From contig CABSNU010000003.1 in NCBI GenBank assembly GCA_902479135.1, forward strand, positions 1-64,000: a stretch of 64,000 nt of DNA, read 5' to 3'. The position numbers were made by a program, and so were the translations under genes. The notes below the pieces were generated by a model. That model made no database searches. It saw only the letters and a list, made by a program, of their open reading frames with translations, and was not told the origin of the DNA. Source of the DNA: an uncultured Collinsella sp. (GTDB taxonomy: Bacteria > Actinomycetota > Coriobacteriia > Coriobacteriales > Coriobacteriaceae). Positions 25,529 to 34,860 of this stretch are shown one piece after another (within the stretch, counting starts at the first letter, position 1; the number at the start of each line of letters is the position of its first letter).

Positions 25529-28500
25529 ATGGTCTCTCGTATCTACGTGGAGAAGAAACCCGGGTTCGACGTCGAGGCTCAGCAGCTCAAGGGCGAGCTG
25601 ACCGAGATTCTCGGCATCAAGGGCATCGAGGCCCTGAGGATTATCAACCGCTACGACGTCGAGGGCATCGACAAGGAGCTTTTCCGGTCCTGCGTGCCGA
25701 CCGTCTTTAGCGAGCCCCAGGTCGATGTGACCTACGACGAGCTCCCCGCAAGCGATGGCGCCGTCTTTGCCGTCGAATTCCTGCCTGGCCAGTTTGACCA
25801 GCGCGCCGACTCCGCCAGCGAGTGCGTGCAGCTCATCAGCCAGGGCGAGCGCCCCGCCGTGCGCTCCGCCAAGGTCTATATGATCTCGGGCGCTCTGGAC
25901 GAGGCTGCCATTGATGCCATCAAGCACTACGTGGTGAACCCCGTCGAGGCGCGCATCGCCTCGCTCGACCTGCCCGAGACGCTGTACATGGAGACCCCCG
26001 AGCCCCAGCCCGTCGAGGTGCTCGACGGTTTCCGCGAGCTCGACGAAGCCGGCCTTGCCGCCTTTATTTCCGAGCGCGGCCTTGCCATGGACGAGGCGGA
26101 CATCGCCTTCTGCCAGCAGTACTTCCGCGATGAGAATCGCGACCCCACCATCACCGAGATCCGCGTGATCGACACCTACTGGTCCGATCACTGCCGCCAC
26201 ACCACCTTCGGCACCGTCCTGGACGACGTGACGATCGACGACGCCGTGGTGCAGCAGGCCTTCGACCGCTACATGGAGATGCGCCACGAACTCGGTCGCG
26301 ACACCAAGCCCGTCTGCCTCATGGACATGGGCACCATCGGCGCCAAGTACCTCAAGAAGACCGGCGTCATGACCGATGTCGACGAGTCCGAGGAGATCAA
26401 CGCCTGCACCGTCAAGGTGAAGGTCGATGTCGACGGCGAGGACCAGGACTGGCTGTTCCTCTTTAAGAACGAGACCCACAACCACCCGACCGAGATCGAG
26501 CCCTTCGGCGGTGCCGCCACCTGCGTGGGCGGTGCCATCCGCGACCCGCTGTCGGGCCGCAGCTACGTGTACCAGGCCATGCGTGTCACCGGCGCCGGCG
26601 ACCCCACCGTCCCCGTGTCCGAGACGCTCGAGGGCAAGCTGCCGCAGCGTAAGCTCGTGACCACTGCTGCCGCCGGCTACTCCAGCTACGGCAACCAGAT
26701 CGGCCTTGCCACCGGTCAGGTCAACGAACTCTATCACCCCGGCTACGTCGCCAAGCGCATGGAGGTCGGCGCCGTCGTGGGCGCCACCCCGGCAAACCAC
26801 GTGCGTCGCGAGTGCCCCGCCCCCACCGACAAGATCATCCTGTTGGGCGGCCGCACCGGCCGTGACGGCATCGGCGGTGCCACCGGCTCCTCCAAGACCC
26901 AGAACACCGAGTCCATCGAGACATCGGGCGCCGAGGTCCAGAAGGGCAACGCCCCGGTCGAGCGCAAGCTGCAGCGCCTGTTCCGCCGCGGCGATGCCTG
27001 CCGTCTGATCAAGCGCTGCAACGACTTTGGCGCCGGCGGCGTCTCGGTCGCCGTGGGCGAGCTTGCCGACGGCCTGTATGTCGACCTTGATACCGTGACC
27101 AAGAAGTACGACGGCCTGGACGGCACCGAACTCGCTATCTCCGAGTCCCAGGAGCGCATGGCCTGCGCCGTCGCCGATGGTGACGTCGAAGAGTTCATGG
27201 GCTACGCCGCCGAGGAGAACCTGGAGGCGACCGTCATCGCCGAGGTTACCGCCGAGCCGCGCATGCGTATGGCCTGGAACGGCGTCGCCATCGTCGACCT
27301 GTCCCGCGAGTTCCTCAACTCCAACGGTGCGCCCAAGCACCAGGTCGCCCACGTGTGTGCTCGTAGTGTGTGGCAGCCCAGCTGGGCCGGCACCACGCTC
27401 GCCGAGCGCATGACCTCGCTCGTCACCGACCTCAACGTCGCTTCCAACAAGGGCCTTTCCGAGCGCTTCGACTCCACCATCGGCGCCGCGACCGTGCTCA
27501 TGCCCTTTGGCGGCAAGACGCAGCTCACCCCCAGCTCGGCCATGGTCGCCAAGTTCCCCGTGGACGGCGAGACCACCACGGCGAGCGCTATGGCATGGGG
27601 CTTCAACCCCTACCTGATGGAGGCCGACCAGTTTGCGGGCGCCTACCTGTCCGTGGTCGAGTCCATCGCCAAGCTCGTGGCTGCCGGCTTTGAGCACAAG
27701 CGTGCCTATCTCTCCTTCCAGGAGTACTTCGAGCGCCTGCGCACCGAGGCCGAGCGCTGGGGCAAGCCCATGGCAGCCGTCCTGGGCGCCCTTATGGCCC
27801 AGGTCGATCTGGGTGCCGGTGCCATCGGCGGCAAGGACTCTATGAGCGGCTCGTTTGAGGACGAGGCCGGTGAGCTCAACGTTCCGCCGACCCTGATCAG
27901 CTTCGCTGTGGCCGTGGGCAAGGCCGCCCGTGCCGTCTCGCCCGAGTTCAAGGGTCTGACGCATCGCGTCGTGCGCATCGCCCCCGCCACCTATGGTGAG
28001 GACTACCGCCCCGACGCTCAGCAGCTGCTCGCCGCGTTTGACGCCGTCGAGGCGCTCACCGCCAACGGCGACGCCCTGGCCGTCTCCACGCCCGGCTACG
28101 GCTGCGGCGCCGAGAGCCTCTTTAAGATGTGCGTCGGCAACCAGATCGGCATCGAGCTTGCCGAGGACGTGGACGTGGAGAGCCTCTTCACCCCGCTCTA
28201 CGGCAGCTTTATCGTCGAGCTCGCCGAGGACGCCGAGCTGCCCGAGGTCGCCGACGGCGTTGTCGTCGAGCCCCTGGGTACCACCGTCGAGGGCTATGTC
28301 ATCGACACCGGCTCCGAAGTCATCGAGCTCGCTGAGCTCCAGGAGGCCTGGGAGAGCGGCATCGAGGGCGTCTTCGCCTACCGCAGCACCGGCGAGACCG
28401 CCGAGGTCGAGACCATCGACTTCCGTGCCAAGGACATCCATGTGTACGGCGGCGCCATAATCGCCCGCCCGCGCGTGGTTATCCCCGTGTTCCCTGGCAA

Positions 28501-29275
28501 CAACTGCGAGTACGACAGCGCCCGTGCCTTCCGCGCTGCCGGTGCCGAGGCCGACACCTTCGTGATCAATAACCTCACGCCCGAGGCCGTCGCCGAGAGC
28601 ACCCATGAGCTTGCCCGCCGCATCCGCCAAAGCCAGATCGTCATGATCCCCGGCGGTTTCTCGGGCGGCGACGAGCCTGACGGCTCCGCCAAGTTCATCA
28701 CGGCGTTCTTCCGCGCTCCCGAGGTCACCGAGGCCGTCCGCGACCTGCTCAAGGCCCGCGATGGCCTGATGCTGGGCATCTGCAACGGCTTCCAGGCCCT
28801 GGTCAAGCTCGGTCTGGTGCCCTACGGCGACATCGTCGACGCCACGCCCGATGCGCCCACGCTGACGTTCAACACCATCGGCCGCCACCAGAGCCGTCTG
28901 GTGCGCACCAGCATCTCGTCCAACCTGTCCCCGTGGCTGTCGCAGTGCAGTCTGGACGACCCCTACACCGTCGCCATCAGCCACGGCGAGGGCCGCTTTG
29001 TCGCCAACGACGAGGTGCTCGCCCAGCTCATCGCCAACGGCCAGGTCGCCACGCAGTACGTTGGCGAGGACGGCAAGCCCGGCATGGACCTCTCCGTCAA
29101 CCCCAACGGCTCCGCACTCGCCATCGAGGGCATCACGAGCCCCGACGGCCGCGTCCTGGGCAAGATGGGCCACGCCGAGCGTCGCGGCGACAACCTGTAC
29201 CGCAACGTGCCCGAGCATGTCCCCGGCGATAAGTTCATGCCCATCTTTGAGAGTGGCGTAGCCTACTTCGCCTAA
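25529..29275 (+). CDS. purL: Phosphoribosylformylglycinamidine synthase (PurL-PurQ fusion)
   Basis: About 1248 residues. It converts FGAR, glutamine and ATP to FGAM in purine synthesis. Visible: the N-terminal FGAR-AT-like domain, two AIRS-type halves (NETHNHPTEIEPFGGAATCVGG; GAIGGKDSMSG), and a C-terminal class I glutaminase with PVFPGNNCEYD, nucleophile Cys in GICNGFQ and HGEGRF. This is the single-chain form, rather than separate PurL, PurQ and PurS. Start at ATG 25529 (MVSRIYVEKKPGF), with AGGAAGGCAGGAA just upstream; the open frame continues 36 codons further up without a ribosome site. Confidence 0.97.
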   Translation: MVSRIYVEKKPGFDVEAQQLKGELTEILGIKGIEALRIINRYDVEGIDKELFRSCVPTVFSEPQVDVTYDELPASDGAVFAVEFLPGQFDQRADSASECVQLISQGERPAVRSAKVYMISGALDEAAIDAIKHYVVNPVEARIASLDLPETLYMETPEPQPVEVLDGFRELDEAGLAAFISERGLAMDEADIAFCQQYFRDENRDPTITEIRVIDTYWSDHCRHTTFGTVLDDVTIDDAVVQQAFDRYMEMRHELGRDTKPVCLMDMGTIGAKYLKKTGVMTDVDESEEINACTVKVKVDVDGEDQDWLFLFKNETHNHPTEIEPFGGAATCVGGAIRDPLSGRSYVYQAMRVTGAGDPTVPVSETLEGKLPQRKLVTTAAAGYSSYGNQIGLATGQVNELYHPGYVAKRMEVGAVVGATPANHVRRECPAPTDKIILLGGRTGRDGIGGATGSSKTQNTESIETSGAEVQKGNAPVERKLQRLFRRGDACRLIKRCNDFGAGGVSVAVGELADGLYVDLDTVTKKYDGLDGTELAISESQERMACAVADGDVEEFMGYAAEENLEATVIAEVTAEPRMRMAWNGVAIVDLSREFLNSNGAPKHQVAHVCARSVWQPSWAGTTLAERMTSLVTDLNVASNKGLSERFDSTIGAATVLMPFGGKTQLTPSSAMVAKFPVDGETTTASAMAWGFNPYLMEADQFAGAYLSVVESIAKLVAAGFEHKRAYLSFQEYFERLRTEAERWGKPMAAVLGALMAQVDLGAGAIGGKDSMSGSFEDEAGELNVPPTLISFAVAVGKAARAVSPEFKGLTHRVVRIAPATYGEDYRPDAQQLLAAFDAVEALTANGDALAVSTPGYGCGAESLFKMCVGNQIGIELAEDVDVESLFTPLYGSFIVELAEDAELPEVADGVVVEPLGTTVEGYVIDTGSEVIELAELQEAWESGIEGVFAYRSTGETAEVETIDFRAKDIHVYGGAIIARPRVVIPVFPGNNCEYDSARAFRAAGAEADTFVINNLTPEAVAESTHELARRIRQSQIVMIPGGFSGGDEPDGSAKFITAFFRAPEVTEAVRDLLKARDGLMLGICNGFQALVKLGLVPYGDIVDATPDAPTLTFNTIGRHQSRLVRTSISSNLSPWLSQCSLDDPYTVAISHGEGRFVANDEVLAQLIANGQVATQYVGEDGKPGMDLSVNPNGSALAIEGITSPDGRVLGKMGHAERRGDNLYRNVPEHVPGDKFMPIFESGVAYFA

Positions 29276-29311
29276 ACCTTTCCCATCGGGTACAATCCCT
29301 TCGGGTAACAT

Positions 29312-29349
29312 CACCCGCCACCGACGCATCCGGTGGCGGGTTCTTTTTT
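29312..29349 (+). terminator. Terminator of purL
   Basis: ACCCGCCACCG pairs with CGGTGGCGGGT, then TTCTTTTTT. Confidence 0.9.
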
Positions 29350-29374
29350 GCTTCGCGCATGTAGGAAGGACATC

Positions 29375-30310
29375 ATGGAAAGCCGCAAGCCGTATCTCGC
29401 CACCCTGCCCGGACTCATCCTGGGCTGTCTCGTTTGCTGCGCGCTCTGGGGCTCCGCCTTCCCCTGCATCAAGATCGGCTACGGCCTCTTTGGCATTCCC
29501 GCGCACGACAGCGCCTCGCAGCTGCTCTTCGCGGGTCTGCGCTTCACCCTTGCCGGCATGCTGGTCATTGTTGGCATGAGCGTGGCCCAGCGCCGTCCGC
29601 TCGTTCCGCAAGCGCGTGATATCAAGCCCATCTGCATCTTGTCGCTCTTCCAGACCATCGGCCAGTACTTCTTTTTCTACCTTGGTCTCTCCCGTGCAAG
29701 CGCTATGTCGAGCTCCATCATCGAGGCCAGCGCCAACTTCCTAGCCATCCTCTTGGCCGCCCTGGCGTTTCGCACCGAAAAGCTCAATGCGGCCAAGGTG
29801 CTCGGCTGCGTACTGGGCTTTGCCGGTGTCGCGCTCGTCAACCTTTCGGGCGCGGACGGTACCTTTGGCTTTACGCTCGACGGCGAGGGCTTTATCCTGG
29901 CCTCTACCGTCGCGGGCGCCCTTTCGACCTGCCTGATCGGTATCTTCTCGCGCGAGCACGACGGCGTTTTGCTTGCCGGGTGGCAGTTCTTGGTCGGCGG
30001 CCTGGTCCTCACCGCCATCGGCTTTTTGATGGATGGCGCGCTCTCCCCCACGGCGATTGCCCCCGCCATCGCGCTCATCATCTACATGGCGCTTATCTCC
30101 GCGGTCGCCTACTCGCTGTGGTCGCGCCTGCTTGCCGTCAACCCCGTCAGCCGCGTCTCGGTCTTTGGGTTTATGAACCCCGTCTTTGGTGTGCTGCTGA
30201 GCGCGCTGCTGCTCGGCGAGGGCGCTGGCACGAGCCCCGTTACCGTCATCGTTGCCCTGCTGTTGGTCTGCGGCGGCATCATCATCGTCAACAAACCCAA
30301 AAAAGCTTAA
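29375..30310 (+). CDS. EamA/DMT-family transporter
   Basis: 311 residues with ten hydrophobic segments in two EamA halves (ALWGSAFPCIKIGY near the start; NPVFGVLLSALLLGEG near the end), the drug/metabolite exporter fold. Substrate unknown; many export amino acids or metabolites. Start at ATG 29375 with GGAAGG 5 nt before; the upstream part of the frame overlaps the purL terminator. Confidence 0.9.
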   Translation: MESRKPYLATLPGLILGCLVCCALWGSAFPCIKIGYGLFGIPAHDSASQLLFAGLRFTLAGMLVIVGMSVAQRRPLVPQARDIKPICILSLFQTIGQYFFFYLGLSRASAMSSSIIEASANFLAILLAALAFRTEKLNAAKVLGCVLGFAGVALVNLSGADGTFGFTLDGEGFILASTVAGALSTCLIGIFSREHDGVLLAGWQFLVGGLVLTAIGFLMDGALSPTAIAPAIALIIYMALISAVAYSLWSRLLAVNPVSRVSVFGFMNPVFGVLLSALLLGEGAGTSPVTVIVALLLVCGGIIIVNKPKKA

Positions 30311-30386
30311 CGAACTGCCCTTATTTAGCAGAGGGGATTCATGTACCTTAGCTTAATGGAGTACATCGGTGAGCTGAGGGCCGCCA

Positions 30387-30412
30387 CGCACGCAAGCGTG
30401 CGCCCCTTTTTT
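30387..30412 (+). terminator. Terminator after the EamA gene
   Basis: CGCACGC-AA-GCGTGCG then CCCCTTTTTT. It ends at the stop codon of the convergent GGDEF gene. Confidence 0.82.
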
Positions 30413-31555
30413 CTAGCGTATCTGGACGCCGGCTTTCTTTTTCTCGGCCTTGACGCGGTAGAGCTCCGCATCGGCAGCGCGAAGTAAGTCTTGCCAGGTA
30501 TCAACGCTATCGCCGACCCGCGCGTAACCGATGGACATCCGCAATGCATACGGCACCTCGGCACGAGCGAGCTCGTCGTTAATCGCCGAACACAGGTCTA
30601 TGATGTCCTGTTCCGCCGCAGCCTTCTGGAGCACCACGAACTCATCGCCGCCATAACGTGCGATAAAGCCACCAGACGCCGAGCAGACCTCTTTGAGCGT
30701 AGCAGATATGACCTGGAGAGCATGGTCGCCCTCCACATGTCCATAGCGATCGTTAATCAGCTTAAAGCCGTCGGCGTCCATCATAAGCAGATACACATCA
30801 TCGGCCTGATCAGCACCCGAGAACAGCGACAGCATATAGGTCTCAAAACGGTTGCGATTGTTGAGGCCAGTCAACGGGTCGGTCGAGATCAGCTGCTCCT
30901 GGTAGATGATGTAGAGCAGCAGGATGCTCAGCGTTATACCGACACAAAGGCCCGGTACCGAAAACAAAACCTGGAAGGTACCGCCCACCAGAGCGGGAAC
31001 CACAAAAAAGGCGAGGGTGCGATAAATGGCCTTCGTTTGCAGGCTTTCGACTTTTCGAGCCTGAATAAAGGCATGCAAGGACGTATATATGATGTAGCAG
31101 TAGCTAACGATAGGTTGAATCATATAAAGCGCTCCGCGACGATATACGCCCTGCGCATCGATATAGAACATAGTGTGCGTCCAGTAGCTGGTAAATGCCA
31201 GCACGACCACCAATACGGTTGGCAACGTCACGATCGCAACCCTATAGCGCGCGGTCAAAAGACGAGAGCCCTGCACTGTCTCGGAATAGAAAAACCAAAT
31301 GAGACACGCGATGGCGAACAGCGAAAACGAGACCGCGTTGGAAATCCAGTTGGCCGTGATGCCTACAGGAGTGCTCACGCCGTCCGAGAGCGTCCAAATC
31401 ATATCGAAGAAAATGTAGGCAGCAGACGTGTAGCCCAGCATGCTAAACAAAAGCTGCTGGGTGCTCGAGAACAGGGAGCGACGGCTTCGTGCGGCAAGCC
31501 CGATAAGAACAATCATGCATAGCAGGAATATCTCAATCTTGAGTGCCTTAACCAC
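30413..31555 (-). CDS. Membrane-bound diguanylate cyclase (GGDEF)
   Basis: About 380 residues. Residues 5-215 form six to eight membrane segments of unknown sensory type; the C-terminal GGDEF domain keeps DPLTGLNNRN, the metal Asp in MMDADGFKLIND and the active motif RYGGDEF (GGDEF at about 302-306). It should make c-di-GMP from two GTP. I see no RxxD inhibitory site just before GGDEF. Start uncertain: GTG 31555 (GAGGGG about 10 nt upstream) or TTG 31573. Single gene. Confidence 0.9.
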   Translation of the reverse strand: MVKALKIEIFLLCMIVLIGLAARSRRSLFSSTQQLLFSMLGYTSAAYIFFDMIWTLSDGVSTPVGITANWISNAVSFSLFAIACLIWFFYSETVQGSRLLTARYRVAIVTLPTVLVVVLAFTSYWTHTMFYIDAQGVYRRGALYMIQPIVSYCYIIYTSLHAFIQARKVESLQTKAIYRTLAFFVVPALVGGTFQVLFSVPGLCVGITLSILLLYIIYQEQLISTDPLTGLNNRNRFETYMLSLFSGADQADDVYLLMMDADGFKLINDRYGHVEGDHALQVISATLKEVCSASGGFIARYGGDEFVVLQKAAAEQDIIDLCSAINDELARAEVPYALRMSIGYARVGDSVDTWQDLLRAADAELYRVKAEKKKAGVQIR

Positions 31556-31653
31556 TAGACGCCATCCCCTCAATATCCAAGTGGTCAGAATCGCCCGATT
31601 CGTGTCTGGGCAATAAACACCCCTACTCCGCAGGGGTAAGGGGAATAATAGCA

Positions 31654-31697
31654 GAGCGTCCGAACGTCACTGCAAGACAGCTTTCGTTCGGGCGCTC
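31654..31697. repeat. 13-bp inverted repeat after kdgT
   Basis: GAGCGTCCGAACG (31654-31666) pairs with CGTTCGGGCGCTC (31685-31697), one G-T pair, 18-nt loop. Probably the kdgT transcript end, although a T tract is missing; a second hairpin, ACCCCT/AGGGGT at 31619-31637, is followed by GTTTATT on the minus strand. Confidence 0.55.
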
Positions 31698-31742
31698 AAA
31701 CGGCGCGAATTGCACGCCGGCTTGATTGACTCGCGTCGACGA

Positions 31743-32765
31743 TTACTCGCCATCGATGTCGGTCGCGACGGCCTCCTCGATGGCCTCGACACCGGCAGGC
31801 GACAGATCCTCTTTGCCGTGGCAGAACTTCTTATCGACCCAGCCGGTCAGAATCGGGGCCATGATTGCCGTGATGATGACGGCGGTGGCGATCTGCGCAT
31901 ACGCGGTGGGCGCAAGCTCGGCATAGCGCGGAGCGACCTCGGCGAGGGCGACCGGCGTGGTCATAGCCGTGCCGGCAATGGTGGAGCATGCCACAGCCGC
32001 CTTACCGTTACCGCCACACAAGCGCTCGAAGGCAAAGGTAATGGGACCGACGATAAAGAGCGTGATGAGGCCCAGCAGGATGCCCGAAATACCGCCGGTG
32101 ATAAAGCTCGAAAGGCTCATGGACGCACCGAGCTGAAAACCGATGACAGCGATCGCGGGATTGGCGCCGGGGACCAGCAGGTTCTTGATAAACGGGAACA
32201 AGTTGCCCAGGACCATGCCGATAACAAGCGGCAGGATGGATCCGATGATGGTGCCGACGGGGATGTTGGCGAGACCCGAGACACCGAGGATGATCATCGT
32301 GACGGCGGGGCCGGCCGTAAAGAACAGGATACCGACGGCGCCCTGCTCGGACTCATCGCCGAACTCGCCCATGATGCCCGTATAGAGCGCCATGTTGCAA
32401 AACGTGATGCCGCCGATGATAGACACGGAGCTCAGGCCCAGGAAGTTGTCGTTAAAGAAATATGCCACACCCAAGCCAAGGGCCGCCGCAACAACAAGCT
32501 TGGGGATCAGTACGACGGTGCCGGTCTTGATAGCGCTCGGCGTGGACTTAAAGCTGATGCCGGCACCCACGAAGAGCAGGATCGCAGCGACGATGGTATT
32601 GGAGCCGCCGCGGCAGGCAGCCGTAAAGAAGCCGCCGATCTCAAAAACCTGCGGGCAGAAGGTGTTGAGCAAAAGACCGACGATCATCGGATAGATCATG
32701 ATGTCGCCCGGGATGCGCGGAACCTTGAATTTCTTTTGCTCGTTGGCGGTTGCTTCCTGTGCCAT
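31743..32765 (-). CDS. kdgT: 2-keto-3-deoxygluconate permease
   Basis: 340 residues, about ten membrane segments, with the KdgT pattern (GGFFTAACRGGSNTIVAAILL; GAGISFKSTP; AGTAMTTPVALAE). Imports 2-keto-3-deoxygluconate, a pectin/uronate breakdown product, by proton symport. No other KDG-pathway genes are nearby. Start at ATG 32765 with GGGGG upstream. Confidence 0.9.
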   Translation of the reverse strand: MAQEATANEQKKFKVPRIPGDIMIYPMIVGLLLNTFCPQVFEIGGFFTAACRGGSNTIVAAILLFVGAGISFKSTPSAIKTGTVVLIPKLVVAAALGLGVAYFFNDNFLGLSSVSIIGGITFCNMALYTGIMGEFGDESEQGAVGILFFTAGPAVTMIILGVSGLANIPVGTIIGSILPLVIGMVLGNLFPFIKNLLVPGANPAIAVIGFQLGASMSLSSFITGGISGILLGLITLFIVGPITFAFERLCGGNGKAAVACSTIAGTAMTTPVALAEVAPRYAELAPTAYAQIATAVIITAIMAPILTGWVDKKFCHGKEDLSPAGVEAIEEAVATDIDGE

Positions 32766-32915
32766 GAAACCCCCATTTCCGCTGACGGGGTACAAAAGCC
32801 CACGTCACGCTTTGCTACAGTAAAGTTTGACCATGGTACCAGAAGAAATAGACCAGCTCGGTGAAAAATCCGACGAGTTGGGATGGAACGAGATTCGGCG
32901 CCCGCGACGCCACCC

Positions 32916-33239
32916 CTATATAAGGCTCAAGACAATATAGAGTACGATGCCCGAGACGCAGCACCACAGCATCGATTTTGTCTTGACCGCCACGACCACG
33001 ACGCCGGCGGCCGCAATCCAGGGAACCAAGGCAGGCCAGAGTCCCGCGTCGAACGCGCCGGGGCTCACCAAGTCGTTGGCGACCAGCGCGGCAAAGGCGG
33101 CGGGCGGGATATAGCCCAGGGCCTCGGTAATGCGGGGCGACAGGGTCCGCCCGCGCAAGGCGAACGCCGGCGCGATGCGAAAGAACGCGATAGCAGCCCA
33201 CGACGACAGCCACAGAACCAAGAACTCGTTAACGGGCAT
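32916..33239 (-). CDS. azlD: AzlD-family branched-chain amino acid exporter subunit
   Basis: 107 residues, four hydrophobic segments, start MPVNEFLVLWLSSWAAI, with the AzlD-type RIAPAFALRGRTLSPRI segment. It is the small partner of AzlC in export of branched-chain amino acids and analogues. Start at ATG 33239, overlapping azlC by 11 nt (GGAAGAGG upstream), so translation is coupled. Confidence 0.92.
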   Translation of the reverse strand: MPVNEFLVLWLSSWAAIAFFRIAPAFALRGRTLSPRITEALGYIPPAAFAALVANDLVSPGAFDAGLWPALVPWIAAAGVVVVAVKTKSMLWCCVSGIVLYIVLSLI

Positions 33240-33921
33240 CGCGGGCACCTCTTCCGTCAAATACAGCATCGCACGCCAACGCAATGGCCATGCCGGCCAC
33301 GACGCTTGCCGGCACGGCAATATTCGTGAGGCCCAAGAACTTGCATACGGCGACGGACACCGCGCCCGAAACCGCCGCGACAACGTTGCCGCGCGACAGC
33401 CGCTGCGAAAAGAGCAGGCAGATAAAGAGCGAGGTGCAGACAAAGGCTGCAATGGCGGTGGGAACATCGACAACGGCGCCGACGATGGCGCCCATCGTAC
33501 ACGAAACGCCCCATGTTGCGATGAGAATCACGTTGAGCACAAAGGACTCGCGCGGGCCCCAATCCTCCCCTTCAACCAACTTGACAAGCGAGATGCCATA
33601 TGCCTCCTCGGTAAGTGTCGCGGCAACAGCCAGCGTCTGACGCTTCGAGGCACCCGTCAGATGCGGCGCGATCGATGCCGAGTAAAGCGCAAAGCGCGAG
33701 GAGATGGCAGCAACGCTCGCGACGATCGATGCTGCAGGCACGCCCGCCAGCCACAGGTTGCAGATCATAAACTGGCCGCTGCCCGTCACAAACGTGCTGC
33801 TCAGGGCAAAGACCATCCAGGGTTCCATTCCCGTCTGCCCCATGATCATTCCGCACGGCGCGCCTATTGCAACATAGGTAAGCATCACCGGCCAGACGGT
33901 TTTAAAGATCCTAAGGACCAT
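33229..33921 (-). CDS. azlC: AzlC-family branched-chain amino acid exporter subunit
   Basis: 230 residues with about six or seven membrane segments; SSTFVTGSGQFMICNLWLAG and the SRFALYSASIAPHL stretch match AzlC/YgaZ. With AzlD it exports valine/leucine-like compounds, the reverse of the LIV importer elsewhere in this window. Start at ATG 33921 (GGGAGTGG upstream); the longer frame to 34155 crosses the divergent promoter region with the HD gene. Confidence 0.92.
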   Translation of the reverse strand: MVLRIFKTVWPVMLTYVAIGAPCGMIMGQTGMEPWMVFALSSTFVTGSGQFMICNLWLAGVPAASIVASVAAISSRFALYSASIAPHLTGASKRQTLAVAATLTEEAYGISLVKLVEGEDWGPRESFVLNVILIATWGVSCTMGAIVGAVVDVPTAIAAFVCTSLFICLLFSQRLSRGNVVAAVSGAVSVAVCKFLGLTNIAVPASVVAGMAIALACDAVFDGRGARDAR

Positions 33922-34047
33922 GCCACTCCCATTCTGGTAAGTCGTCTGCAGCGCACCTCGCAACGCAGCAGAAATATCAACCGGTGGCAATAAAGTTCGC
34001 CTACAATTGCCACCGGATCGAAAGACACAACTTTTTAGGAAGTCATT

Positions 34048-34860
34048 ATGACAGCTATCGATCGAGACCGGGCGCGCGCAGCCTTCAAAAGCTACACCGA
34101 TGCCTACGACGCCACCAACCCACGCATCGCGCTCAAAATCGAGCATACGTACCACGTGGCCGAGGCATGCGATGCCGTAGCGCGCGAGCAGGGCTGGTCG
34201 TCAGATGATATTGACTTGGCATGGCTTTGCGGCCTGCTGCACGATATGGGCCGCTTTGAGCAGCTGCGACGCTGGGACACCTTTAAGGACGCCGAGAGCA
34301 TGGGCCATGCAGCGCTGGGCATCGAGGTCCTCTTTGGCGAGAATCCCGCCGATGCACCCACCGTGACGAGCGTCCGCGACTTTATCGATGACCCGGCAGA
34401 AGATGAGCTCATCCGAGCGAGCATTGCCTATCACAGCGATTTCCGTCTACCCGCGCAGCTCGACGAGCGCACGCGGCGCTTCTGCGATATCGTGCGCGAT
34501 GGCGACAAGATCGACATTATGCGCACCATCGCCGACAGCACCGTCGACACCATCCTCAAGGTGGATGAGGACACGTTTCTCGCCAGCCACTTCTCGACAC
34601 CGGCGCTTACCGCCTTTGACGAGCATCGCTGCGTCGCGCGTGACGAGCGCAACGAGCCGGCGGACTACCTGGTGGGGCTCATCTGCTTTATGTTTGAGCT
34701 CGTCCATCCGGCAAGCCGTGCACTGGCGCGCGAGCAAGGCGATATCTATCGCCTGCTCGACGCGCCCTTTGGCATTACGCGACCCTTTACCGACCCCGCC
34801 GCGCAGGCAACCTGGAGCCGCCTTAAGGACGAGCTGCGCCGCTGGCTGGCAAGCGCTTAG
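34048..34860 (+). CDS. HD-domain phosphohydrolase
   Basis: 270 residues with an HD metal site: KIEHTYHVAE (first His), LLHDMGRFEQ (HD pair), a later YHSDFRLP and the Asp in GDKIDIM. HD proteins hydrolyse nucleotides or phosphate esters; substrate unknown. AGGAAG before ATG. Its stop codon overlaps the stop of the convergent etfA by two bases. Confidence 0.88.
   Translation: MTAIDRDRARAAFKSYTDAYDATNPRIALKIEHTYHVAEACDAVAREQGWSSDDIDLAWLCGLLHDMGRFEQLRRWDTFKDAESMGHAALGIEVLFGENPADAPTVTSVRDFIDDPAEDELIRASIAYHSDFRLPAQLDERTRRFCDIVRDGDKIDIMRTIADSTVDTILKVDEDTFLASHFSTPALTAFDEHRCVARDERNEPADYLVGLICFMFELVHPASRALAREQGDIYRLLDAPFGITRPFTDPAAQATWSRLKDELRRWLASA

Noticed and set aside
25511..29611. 1366-codon open frame on the minus strand opposite purL
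   Set aside because: A GC-rich codon shadow: low-complexity, His/Gly/Asp-rich translation with no family likeness, fully antisense to a certain purL.
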